From: Petrolisthes cinctipes
Taxonomy: Eukaryota > Arthropoda > Malacostraca > Decapoda > Porcellanidae
Direction: 5' to 3'
Length of the DNA stretch: 64,000 nt
NCBI GenBank assembly: GCA_033782935.1
Contig: JAWQEG010000477.1
Coordinates: 1-64,000, forward strand
The position numbers and the translations under genes are program-made. The first letter of the stretch is position 1; each line of letters begins with the position of its first letter. Under the pieces are notes generated by a model. That model was given only the letters and a program-made list of their open reading frames with translations. It did no database searches and had not been told where the DNA came from. Shown here in pieces: positions 11,595 through 24,260 of this stretch.

Positions 11595-14500
11595 TCCCAG
11601 AAGCAATCTGTAGATGCCTACTCAGTGCTAGAATATTTTCAAAATATAGGCTAAAAACATACTACAAATCGATCTTTTAGGTGCCAAAAAGTCAATATCT
11701 CAAATTCAGTCCCAAAACACCCGAAAATTCGATATTTAAGGGTCCCAGAATCGATCTGTACATGCCTACTCCGTGTTAGAGTATTTTCAAAATACAGCCC
11801 AAAAACATACTAAAAATCGATGTTTTAGGTGCCAAAAAGTCGATATGTGCATGCATCTTCAGTACCCGTTTATATCTCAAATTCAGGCTCAAAACACCCG
11901 AAAATTCGATATTTAGGGGTCCCAGAAGCGATCTGTACATGCCTACTCAGTGCTAGAATATTTTCAAATTATAGGCTCAAAACATGCTCAAAATCGATAT
12001 TTTAGGTGCGTAAAGGCGATATCTCAAATTCAAGCCCAAAACACCCAAAAATTCGATATTTTGGGGTCCCAGAAGCGATCTGTACATGCCTACTCCGTGT
12101 TAGAGTATTTTCAAAATACAGGCCCTAAACATGCTCAAAATCGATGTTTTAGGTGCCCAAAAGTCGATATGTGCATGCATCTTCAGTACCCGTTTATATC
12201 TCAAATTCAGGCTCAAAACACCCGAAAATTCGATATTTTGGGGTCCCAGAAGCGATCTGTACATGCCTACTCCGTGTTAGAGTATTTTCAAAAAACAGGC
12301 CAAAAACATACTGAAAATCGATCTTTTAGGTGCCCAAAAGTCGATATGTGCATGCATCTTCTGTACCCGTTTATATCTCAAATTCTGGCCCTATACATCC
12401 CATAATTCAATATTTTGGGGTCCCAGAAGCAATCTGTACATGCCTACTCAGTGCTAGAATATTTTCAAAATATAGGCAAAAAACATGCTAAATATCGATA
12501 TTTTAGGTGCCAAAAAGTCGATATCTCAAATTCATTCCATAAACACCCGAAAATTCGATATTTAGGGGTCCCAGAAGCGATCTGTACATGCCTACTCCGT
12601 GTTAGAGTATTTTCAAAATACAGGCCAAAAACATACTGAAAATCGATCTTTTAGGTTACCAAAAGTCGATATGTGCATGCATCTTCTGTACCCGTTTATA
12701 TCTCAAATTCTGGCCCTAAACACCCGAAAATTCGATGTTTTTGGGTCCCAGAAGCGATCTGTACATGCCTACTCAGTGCTAGAATGTTTTCAAAATATAG
12801 GCTCAAAACATGCTCAAAATCGATATTTTAGGTGCCCAAAAGTCGATACGTGCATGCATCTTCTGTACCCGTTTATATCACAAATTCAGGCTCAAAACAC
12901 CCGAAAATTCAATATTTTGGGGTCCCAGAAACGATCTGTACATGCCTACTCCGTGTTAGAGTATTTTCAAAATACAGCCCAAAAACATACTAAAAATCGA
13001 TGTTTTAGGTGCCAAAAAGTCGATATGTGCATGCATCTTCAGTACCCGTTTATATCTCAAATTCAGGCTCAAAACGCCCGAAATTTCGATATTTAGGGGT
13101 CCCAGAAGCGATCTGTACATGCCTACTCAGTGCTAGAATATTTTCAAATTATAGGCTGAAAACATGCTCAAAATCGATATTTTAGGTGCGTAAAGGCGAT
13201 ATCTCAAATTTAGGCACAAAACACCCAAAAATTCGATATTTTGGGGTCCCAGAAGCGATCTGTACATGCCTACTCCGTGTTAGAGTATTTTCAAAATACA
13301 GGCCAAAAACATACTGAAAATCGATCTTTTAGGTGCCCAAAAGTTGATATGTGCATGCATCTTCTGTACCCGTTTATATCTCAAATTCTGGCCCTCAACA
13401 CCCGAAAATTCGATATTTTTGGGTCCCAGAAGCGATCTGTACATGCCTACTCAGTGCTAGAATGTTTTCAAAATATAGGCTCAAAACATGCTCAAAATCG
13501 ATATTTTAGGTGCTAAAAGTCGATATGTGCATGCATCTTCTGTACTCGTTTATATCTCAAATTCAAGCTCAAAACATCCGAAAAATTCGATATTTTGGGG
13601 TCCCAGAAGCAATCTGTACATGCCTACTCAGTGCTAGAATATTTTCAAAATATAGGCTAAAAACATACTAAAAATCGATCTTTTTGGTGCCAAAAACTCG
13701 ATATCTCAAATTCAGTCCCAAAACTCCCGAAAATTCAATATTTTGTGGTCCCAGAAGCGATCTGTACATGCCTACTCAGTGCTAGAATGTTTTTAAAATA
13801 TAGGTTCAAAACATGCTCAAAATCGATATTTTAGGTACCCAAAAGTCGATATGTGCATGCATCTTCTGTACCCGTTTATATCTCAAATTCAGGCTCAAAA
13901 CACCCGAAAATTCAATATTTTGGGGTCCCAGAAGCAATCTGTACATGCCTACTCAGTGCTAGAATATTTTCAAAATATAGGCTCAAAACATGCTAAAAAT
14001 CGATATTTTAGGTGCCAAAAAGTCGATATCCCAAATTAAGGCCCAAAACACCCGAAAATTCGATATTTAGGGGTCCCAGAAGCGATCTGTACATGCCTAC
14101 TCCGTGTTAGAGTATTTTCAAAGTACAGGCCAAAAACATGCTCAAAATCAATGTTTTAGGTGCCCAAAAGTCGATATGTGCATGCATCTTCAGTACCCGT
14201 TTATATCTCAAATTCAGGCTAAAAACACCCGAAAATTCGATATTTAGGGGTCCCAGAATCGATCTGTACATGCCTACTCCGTGTTAGAGTATTTTCAAAA
14301 TACAGCCCAAAAACATATTAAAAATCGATCGTTTAGGTGCCCAAAAGTCGATATGTGCATGCATCTTCTGTACCCGTTTATATCTTAAATTCTGGCCCTA
14401 AACATCCGAAAATTTAATATTTTGGGGTCCCAGAAGCAATCTGTACATGCCTACTCAGTGCTAGAATATTTTCAAATTATAGGCTCAAAACATGCTCAAA

Positions 14501-16433
14501 ATCGATATTTTAGGTGCGTAAAGGCGATATCTCAAATTCAGGCCCAAAACACCCAAAAATTCGATATTTTGGGGTCCCAGAAGCGATCTGTACATGCCTA
14601 CTCCGTGTTAGAGTATTTTCAAAATACAGGCCCTAAACATGCTCAAAATCGATGTTTTAGGTGCCCAAAAGTCGATATGTGCATGCATCTTCAGTACCCG
14701 TTTATATCTCAAATTCAGGCTCAAAACACCCGAAAATTCGATATTTTGGGGTCCCAGAAGCGATCTGTACATGCCTACTCCGTGTTAGAGTATTTTAAAA
14801 AAACAGGCCAAAAACATACTGAAAATCGATCTTTTAGGTGCCCAAAAGTCGATATGTGCATGCATCTTCTGTACCCGTTTATATCTCAAATTCTGGCCCT
14901 ATACATCCCATAATTCAATATTTTGGGGTCCCAGAAGCAATCTGTACATGCCTACTCAGTGCTAGAATATTTTCAAAATATAGGCAAAAAACATGCTAAA
15001 TATCGATATTTTAGGTGCCAAAAAGTCGATATCTCAAATTCATTCCATAAACACCCGAAAATTCGATATTTAGGGGTCCCAGAAGCGATCTGTACATGCC
15101 TACTCCGTGTTAGAGTATTTTCAAAATACAGGCCAAAAACATACTGAAAATCGATCTTTTAGGTTACCAAAAGTCGATATGTGCATGCATCTTCTGTACC
15201 CGTTTATATCTCAAATTCAGGCCCTAAACACCCGAAAATTCGATGTTTTTGGGTCCCAGAAGCGATCTGTACATGCCTACTCAGTGCTAGAATGTTTTCA
15301 AAATATAGGCTCAAAACATGCTCAAAATCGATATTTTAGGTGCCCAAAAGTCGATACGTGCATGCATCTTCTGTACCCGTTTATATCTCAAATTCAGGCT
15401 CAAAACACCCGAAAATTCAATATTTTGGGGTCCCAGAAACGATCTGTACATGCCTACTCCGTGTTAGAGTATTTTCAAAATACAGCCCAAAAACATACTA
15501 AAAATCGATGTTTTAGGTGCCAAAAAGTCGATATGTGCATGCATCTTCAGTACCCGTTTATATCTCAAATTCAGGCTCAAAACGCCCGAAATTTCGATAT
15601 TTAGGGGTCCCAGAAGCGATCTGTACATGCCTACTCAGTGCTAGAATATTTTCAAATTATAGGCTCAAAACATGCTCAAAATCGATATTTTAGGTGCGTA
15701 AAGGCGATATCTCAAATTTAGGCCCAAAACACCCAAAAATTCGATATTTTGGGGTCCCAGAAGCGATCTGTACATGCCTACTCCGTGTTAGAGTATTTTC
15801 AAAATACAGGCCAAAAACATACTGAAAATCGATCTTTTAGGTGCCCAAAAGTTGATATGTGCATGCATCTTCTGTACCCGTTTATATCTCAAATTCTGGC
15901 CCTCAACACCCGAAAATTCGATATTTTTGGGTCCCAGAAGCGATCTGTACATGCCTACTCAGTGCTAGAATGTTTTCAAAATATAGGCTCAAAACATGCT
16001 CAAAATCGATATTTTAGGTGCTAAAAGTCGATATGTGCATGCATCTTCTGTACTCGTTTATATCTCAAATTCAAGCTCAAAACATCCGAAAAATTCGATA
16101 TTTTGGGGTCCCAGAAGCAATCTGTACATGCCTACTCAGTGCTAGAATATTTTCAAAATATAGGCTAAAAACATACTAAAAATCGATCTTTTTGGTGCCA
16201 AAAACTCGATATCTCAAATTCAGTCCCAAAACTCCCGAAAATTCAATATTTTGTGGTCCCAGAAGCGATCTGTACATGCCTACTCAGTGCTAGAATGTTT
16301 TTAAAATATAGGTTCAAAACATGCTCAAAATCGATATTTTAGGTACCCAAAAGTCGATATGTGCATGCATCTTCTGTACCCGTTTATATCTCAAATTCAG
16401 GCTCAAAACACCCGAAAATTCAATATTTTGGGG
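11595..16433. repeat. Higher-order unit of 29 monomers, 4839 bp, copy 1
   Basis: The monomer order is B L A L L B L L L A L L B L B L L A L L B L L L A L L B L, with 6 B, 4 A and 19 L summing to exactly 4839 bp. It contains two related blocks: a 15-mer of 2508 bp starting at 11,920 and a 14-mer of 2331 bp starting at 14,428. The two blocks match at offset 2508 from about 11,932 to 13,945. Both boundaries of the 29-mer carry the AGCAATCTGTAGATG variant (11,602 and 16,441). Confidence 0.9.
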
Positions 16434-19400
16434 TCCCAGAAGCAATCTGTAGATGCCTACTCAGTGCTAGAATATTTTCAAAATATAGGCTAAAAACATA
16501 CTACAAATCGATCTTTTAGGTGCCAAAAAGTCAATATCTCAAATTCAGTCCCAAAACACCCGAAAATTCGATATTTAAGGGTCCCAGAATCGATCTGTAC
16601 ATGCCTACTCCGTGTTAGAGTATTTTCAAAATACAGCCCAAAAACATACTAAAAATCGATGTTTTAGGTGCCAAAAAGTCGATATGTGCATGCATCTTCA
16701 GTACCCGTTTATATCTCAAATTCAGGCTCAAAACACCCGAAAATTCGATATTTAGGGGTCCCAGAAGCGATCTGTACATGCCTACTCAGTGCTAGAATAT
16801 TTTCAAATTATAGGCTCAAAACATGCTCAAAATCGATATTTTAGGTGCGTAAAGGCGATATCTCAAATTCAAGCCCAAAACACCCAAAAATTCGATATTT
16901 TGGGGTCCCAGAAGCGATCTGTACATGCCTACTCCGTGTTAGAGTATTTTCAAAATACAGGCCCTAAACATGCTCAAAATCGATGTTTTAGGTGCCCAAA
17001 AGTCGATATGTGCATGCATCTTCAGTACCCGTTTATATCTCAAATTCAGGCTCAAAACACCCGAAAATTCGATATTTTGGGGTCCCAGAAGCGATCTGTA
17101 CATGCCTACTCCGTGTTAGAGTATTTTCAAAAAACAGGCCAAAAACATACTGAAAATCGATCTTTTAGGTGCCCAAAAGTCGATATGTGCATGCATCTTC
17201 TGTACCCGTTTATATCTCAAATTCTGGCCCTATACATCCCATAATTCAATATTTTGGGGTCCCAGAAGCAATCTGTACATGCCTACTCAGTGCTAGAATA
17301 TTTTCAAAATATAGGCAAAAAACATGCTAAATATCGATATTTTAGGTGCCAAAAAGTCGATATCTCAAATTCATTCCATAAACACCCGAAAATTCGATAT
17401 TTAGGGGTCCCAGAAGCGATCTGTACATGCCTACTCCGTGTTAGAGTATTTTCAAAATACAGGCCAAAAACATACTGAAAATCGATCTTTTAGGTTACCA
17501 AAAGTCGATATGTGCATGCATCTTCTGTACCCGTTTATATCTCAAATTCTGGCCCTAAACACCCGAAAATTCGATGTTTTTGGGTCCCAGAAGCGATCTG
17601 TACATGCCTACTCAGTGCTAGAATGTTTTCAAAATATAGGCTCAAAACATGCTCAAAATCGATATTTTAGGTGCCCAAAAGTCGATACGTGCATGCATCT
17701 TCTGTACCCGTTTATATCACAAATTCAGGCTCAAAACACCCGAAAATTCAATATTTTGGGGTCCCAGAAACGATCTGTACATGCCTACTCCGTGTTAGAG
17801 TATTTTCAAAATACAGCCCAAAAACATACTAAAAATCGATGTTTTAGGTGCCAAAAAGTCGATATGTGCATGCATCTTCAGTACCCGTTTATATCTCAAA
17901 TTCAGGCTCAAAACGCCCGAAATTTCGATATTTAGGGGTCCCAGAAGCGATCTGTACATGCCTACTCAGTGCTAGAATATTTTCAAATTATAGGCTGAAA
18001 ACATGCTCAAAATCGATATTTTAGGTGCGTAAAGGCGATATCTCAAATTTAGGCACAAAACACCCAAAAATTCGATATTTTGGGGTCCCAGAAGCGATCT
18101 GTACATGCCTACTCCGTGTTAGAGTATTTTCAAAATACAGGCCAAAAACATACTGAAAATCGATCTTTTAGGTGCCCAAAAGTTGATATGTGCATGCATC
18201 TTCTGTACCCGTTTATATCTCAAATTCTGGCCCTCAACACCCGAAAATTCGATATTTTTGGGTCCCAGAAGCGATCTGTACATGCCTACTCAGTGCTAGA
18301 ATGTTTTCAAAATATAGGCTCAAAACATGCTCAAAATCGATATTTTAGGTGCTAAAAGTCGATATGTGCATGCATCTTCTGTACTCGTTTATATCTCAAA
18401 TTCAAGCTCAAAACATCCGAAAAATTCGATATTTTGGGGTCCCAGAAGCAATCTGTACATGCCTACTCAGTGCTAGAATATTTTCAAAATATAGGCTAAA
18501 AACATACTAAAAATCGATCTTTTTGGTGCCAAAAACTCGATATCTCAAATTCAGTCCCAAAACTCCCGAAAATTCAATATTTTGTGGTCCCAGAAGCGAT
18601 CTGTACATGCCTACTCAGTGCTAGAATGTTTTTAAAATATAGGTTCAAAACATGCTCAAAATCGATATTTTAGGTACCCAAAAGTCGATATGTGCATGCA
18701 TCTTCTGTACCCGTTTATATCTCAAATTCAGGCTCAAAACACCCGAAAATTCAATATTTTGGGGTCCCAGAAGCAATCTGTACATGCCTACTCAGTGCTA
18801 GAATATTTTCAAAATATAGGCTCAAAACATGCTAAAAATCGATATTTTAGGTGCCAAAAAGTCGATATCCCAAATTAAGGCCCAAAACACCCGAAAATTC
18901 GATATTTAGGGGTCCCAGAAGCGATCTGTACATGCCTACTCCGTGTTAGAGTATTTTCAAAGTACAGGCCAAAAACATGCTCAAAATCAATGTTTTAGGT
19001 GCCCAAAAGTCGATATGTGCATGCATCTTCAGTACCCGTTTATATCTCAAATTCAGGCTAAAAACACCCGAAAATTCGATATTTAGGGGTCCCAGAATCG
19101 ATCTGTACATGCCTACTCCGTGTTAGAGTATTTTCAAAATACAGCCCAAAAACATATTAAAAATCGATCGTTTAGGTGCCCAAAAGTCGATATGTGCATG
19201 CATCTTCTGTACCCGTTTATATCTTAAATTCTGGCCCTAAACATCCGAAAATTTAATATTTTGGGGTCCCAGAAGCAATCTGTACATGCCTACTCAGTGC
19301 TAGAATATTTTCAAATTATAGGCTCAAAACATGCTCAAAATCGATATTTTAGGTGCGTAAAGGCGATATCTCAAATTCAGGCCCAAAACACCCAAAAATT

Positions 19401-21272
19401 CGATATTTTGGGGTCCCAGAAGCGATCTGTACATGCCTACTCCGTGTTAGAGTATTTTCAAAATACAGGCCCTAAACATGCTCAAAATCGATGTTTTAGG
19501 TGCCCAAAAGTCGATATGTGCATGCATCTTCAGTACCCGTTTATATCTCAAATTCAGGCTCAAAACACCCGAAAATTCGATATTTTGGGGTCCCAGAAGC
19601 GATCTGTACATGCCTACTCCGTGTTAGAGTATTTTAAAAAAACAGGCCAAAAACATACTGAAAATCGATCTTTTAGGTGCCCAAAAGTCGATATGTGCAT
19701 GCATCTTCTGTACCCGTTTATATCTCAAATTCTGGCCCTATACATCCCATAATTCAATATTTTGGGGTCCCAGAAGCAATCTGTACATGCCTACTCAGTG
19801 CTAGAATATTTTCAAAATATAGGCAAAAAACATGCTAAATATCGATATTTTAGGTGCCAAAAAGTCGATATCTCAAATTCATTCCATAAACACCCGAAAA
19901 TTCGATATTTAGGGGTCCCAGAAGCGATCTGTACATGCCTACTCCGTGTTAGAGTATTTTCAAAATACAGGCCAAAAACATACTGAAAATCGATCTTTTA
20001 GGTTACCAAAAGTCGATATGTGCATGCATCTTCTGTACCCGTTTATATCTCAAATTCAGGCCCTAAACACCCGAAAATTCGATGTTTTTGGGTCCCAGAA
20101 GCGATCTGTACATGCCTACTCAGTGCTAGAATGTTTTCAAAATATAGGCTCAAAACATGCTCAAAATCGATATTTTAGGTGCCCAAAAGTCGATACGTGC
20201 ATGCATCTTCTGTACCCGTTTATATCTCAAATTCAGGCTCAAAACACCCGAAAATTCAATATTTTGGGGTCCCAGAAACGATCTGTACATGCCTACTCCG
20301 TGTTAGAGTATTTTCAAAATACAGCCCAAAAACATACTAAAAATCGATGTTTTAGGTGCCAAAAAGTCGATATGTGCATGCATCTTCAGTACCCGTTTAT
20401 ATCTCAAATTCAGGCTCAAAACGCCCGAAATTTCGATATTTAGGGGTCCCAGAAGCGATCTGTACATGCCTACTCAGTGCTAGAATATTTTCAAATTATA
20501 GGCTCAAAACATGCTCAAAATCGATATTTTAGGTGCGTAAAGGCGATATCTCAAATTTAGGCCCAAAACACCCAAAAATTCGATATTTTGGGGTCCCAGA
20601 AGCGATCTGTACATGCCTACTCCGTGTTAGAGTATTTTCAAAATACAGGCCAAAAACATACTGAAAATCGATCTTTTAGGTGCCCAAAAGTTGATATGTG
20701 CATGCATCTTCTGTACCCGTTTATATCTCAAATTCTGGCCCTCAACACCCGAAAATTCGATATTTTTGGGTCCCAGAAGCGATCTGTACATGCCTACTCA
20801 GTGCTAGAATGTTTTCAAAATATAGGCTCAAAACATGCTCAAAATCGATATTTTAGGTGCTAAAAGTCGATATGTGCATGCATCTTCTGTACTCGTTTAT
20901 ATCTCAAATTCAAGCTCAAAACATCCGAAAAATTCGATATTTTGGGGTCCCAGAAGCAATCTGTACATGCCTACTCAGTGCTAGAATATTTTCAAAATAT
21001 AGGCTAAAAACATACTAAAAATCGATCTTTTTGGTGCCAAAAACTCGATATCTCAAATTCAGTCCCAAAACTCCCGAAAATTCAATATTTTGTGGTCCCA
21101 GAAGCGATCTGTACATGCCTACTCAGTGCTAGAATGTTTTTAAAATATAGGTTCAAAACATGCTCAAAATCGATATTTTAGGTGCCCAAAAGTCGATATG
21201 TGCATGCATCTTCTGTACCCGTTTATATCTCAAATTCAGGCTCAAAACACCCGAAAATTCAATATTTTGGGG
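16434..21272. repeat. Higher-order unit of 29 monomers, 4839 bp, copy 2
   Basis: This is a tandem copy of 11,595-16,433 at constant offset 4839, again with the 15-mer and 14-mer related blocks. After about 21,272 the sequence does not start a third 29-mer. It follows the internal block at 18,765 instead (offset 2508), so the next block is again a 15-mer (19,267 to 21,775). GGTACCC at 18,671 versus GGTGCCC at 21,180 is one of few differences seen between compared copies. Confidence 0.88.
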
Positions 21273-24260
21273 TCCCAGAAGCAATCTGTACATGCCTACT
21301 CAGTGCTAGAATATTTTCAAAATATAGGCTCAAAACATGCTAAAAATCGATATTTTAGGTGCCAAAAAGTCGATATCCCAAATTAAGGCCCAAAACACCC
21401 GAAAATTCGATATTTAGGGGTCCCAGAAGCGATCTGTACATGCCTACTCCGTGTTAGAGTATTTTCAAAGTACAGGCCAAAAACATGCTAAAAATCAATG
21501 TTATAGGTGCCCAAAAGTCGATATGTGCATGCATCTTCAGTACCCGTTTATATCTCAAATTCAGGCTAAAAACACCCGAAAATTCGATATTTAGGGGTCC
21601 CAGAATCGATCTGTACATGCCTACTCCGTGTTAGAGTATTTTCAAAATACAGCCCAAAAACATACTAAAAATCGATCGTTTAGGTGCCCAAAAGTCGATA
21701 TGTGCATGCATCTTCTGTACCCGTTTATATCTTAAATTCTGGCCCTAAACATCCGAAAATTTAATATTTTGGGGTCCCAGAAGCAATCTGTACATGCCTA
21801 CTCAGTGCTAGAATATTTTCAAATTATACGCTCAAAACATGCTCAAAATCGATATTTTAGGTGCGTAAAGGCGATATCTCAAATTCAGGCCCAAAACACC
21901 CAAAAATTCGATATTTTGGGGTCCCAGAAGCGATCTGTACATGCCTACTCCGTGTTAGAGTATTTTCAAAATACAGGCCCTAAACATGCTCAAAATCGAT
22001 GTTTTAGGTGCCCAAAAGTCGGTATGTGCATGCATCTTCAGTACCCGTTTATATCTCAAATTCAGGCTCAAAACACCCGAAAATTCGATATTTTGGGGTC
22101 CCAGAAGCGATCTGTACATGCCTACTCCGTGTTAGAGTATTTTCAAAACACATTCCCAAAACATGCTGAAAATCGATATTTTAGATGCCCAAAGTCAATA
22201 TGTGCATGTATCTTCTGTACCCGTTTATATCTCAAATTCAGGCTCAAAACACCCGAAAATTTAATATTTTGGGGTCCCAGAAGCAATCTGTACATGCCTA
22301 CTCAGTGCTAGAATATTTTCAAAATATAGGCTAAAAACATACTAAAAATCGATCTTTTATGTGCCAAAAAGTCGATATCTCAAATTCAGTCCCAAAACAC
22401 CCGAAAATTCGATATTTAGGGGTCCCAGAATCGATCTGTACATGCCTACTCCGTGTTAGAGTATTTTCAAAATACAGGCCAAAAACATACTGAAAATCGA
22501 TCTTTTAGGTGCCCAAAAGTCGATATGTGCATGCATCTTCTGTACCCGTTTATATCTCAAATTCTGGCCCTATACATCCCATAATTCAATATTTTGGGGT
22601 CCCAGAAGCAATCTGTACATGCCTACTCAGTGCTAGAATATTTTCAAAATATAGGCAAAAAACATGCTAAATATCGATATTTTAGGTGCCAAAAAGTCGA
22701 TATCTCAAATTCATTCCATAAACACCCGAAAATTCGATATTTAGGGGTCCCAGAAGCGATCTGTACATTCCTACTCCGTGTTAGAGTATTTTCAAAATAC
22801 AGGCCAAAAACATACTGAAAATCGATCTTTTAGGTTACCAAAAGTCGATATGTGCATGCATCTTCTGTACCCGTTTATATCTCAAATTCTGGCCCTAAAC
22901 ACCCGAAAATTCGATATTTTTGGGTCCCAGAAGCGATCTGTACATGCCTACTCAGTACTAGAATGTTTTCAAAATATAGGCTCAAAACATGCTCAAAATC
23001 GATATTTTAGGTGCCCAAAAGTCGATACGTGCATGCATCTTCTGTACCCGTTTATATCTCAAATTCAGGCTCAAAACACCCGAAAATTCAATATTTTGGG
23101 GTCCCAGAAACGATCTGTACATGCCTACTCCGTGTTAGAGTATTTTCAAAATACAGCCCAAAAACATACTAAAAATCGATGTTTTAGGTGCCAAAAAGTC
23201 GATATGTGCATGCATCTTCAGTACCCGTTTATATCTCAAATTCAGGCTCAAAACGCCCGAAATTTCGATATTTAGGGGTCCCAGAAGCGATCTGTACATG
23301 CCTACTCAGTGCTAGAATATTTTCAAATTATAGGCTCAAAACATGCTCAAAATCGATATTTTAGGTGCGTAAAGGCGATATCTCAAATTTAGGCCCAAAA
23401 CACCCAAAAATTCGATATTTTGGGGTCCCAGAAGCGATCTGTACATGCCTACTCCGTGTTAGAGTATTTTCAAAATACAGGCCAAAAACATACTGAAAAT
23501 CGATCTTTTAGGTGCCCAAAAGTTGATATGTGCATGCATCTTCTGTACCCGTTTATATCTCAAATTCTGGCCCTCAACACCCGAAAATTCGATATTTTTG
23601 GGTCCCAGAAGCGATCTGTACATGCCTACTCAGTGCTAGAATGTTTTCAAAATATAGGCTCAAAACATGCTCAAAATCGATATTTTAGGTGCTAAAAGTC
23701 GATATGTGCATGCATCTTCTGTACTCGTTTATATCTCAAATTCAAGCTCAAAACACCTGAAAAATTCGATATTTTGGGGTCCCAGAAGCAATCTGTACAT
23801 GCCTACTCAGTGCTAGAATATTTTCAAAATATAGGCTAAAAACATACTAAAAATCGATCTTTTAGGTGCCAAAAACTCGATATCTCAAATTCAGTCCCAA
23901 AACTCCCGAAAATTCAATATTTTGTGGTCCCAGAAGCGATCTGTACATGCCTACTCAGTGCTAGAATGTTTTTAAAATATAGGTTCAAAACATGCTCAAA
24001 ATCGATATTTTAGGTGCCCAAAAGTCGATATGTGCATGCATCTTCTGTACCCGTTTATATCTCAAATTCAGGCTCAAAACACCCGAAAATTCAATATTTT
24101 GGGGTCCCAGAAGCAATCTGTACATGCCTACTCAGTGCTAGAATATTTTCAAAATATAGGCTCAAAACATGCTAAAAATCGATATTTTAGGTGCCAAAAA
24201 GTCGATATCTCAGATTAAGGCCCAAAACACCCGAAAATTCGATATTTAGGGGTCCCAGAA
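21273..24260. repeat. Mosaic satellite junction region
   Basis: From 21,273 to about 22,140 the sequence follows 18,765 onward (offset 2508). At about 22,145 it changes to a segment with ACACATTCCCAAAAC and AGATGCCCAAAG. From about 22,470 to 24,220 it follows 17,130-18,880 at offset 5340. At about 24,260 it changes again (AGAATCGATC, AATCGATCGTTTAGG) to a version seen near 19,096. These switches are joints between blocks copied from different parts of the 11.6-21.3 kb arrays. Confidence 0.78.

Noticed and set aside
1..24260. Many similar frames of 60-180 codons on the forward strand
   Set aside because: They are the same repeat read in overlapping frames, starting at ATG in CATGCC, CATGCT or GATGCCC. 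Stops and starts move with single-base variants. There is no consistent start context, intron signal or codon-position pattern.
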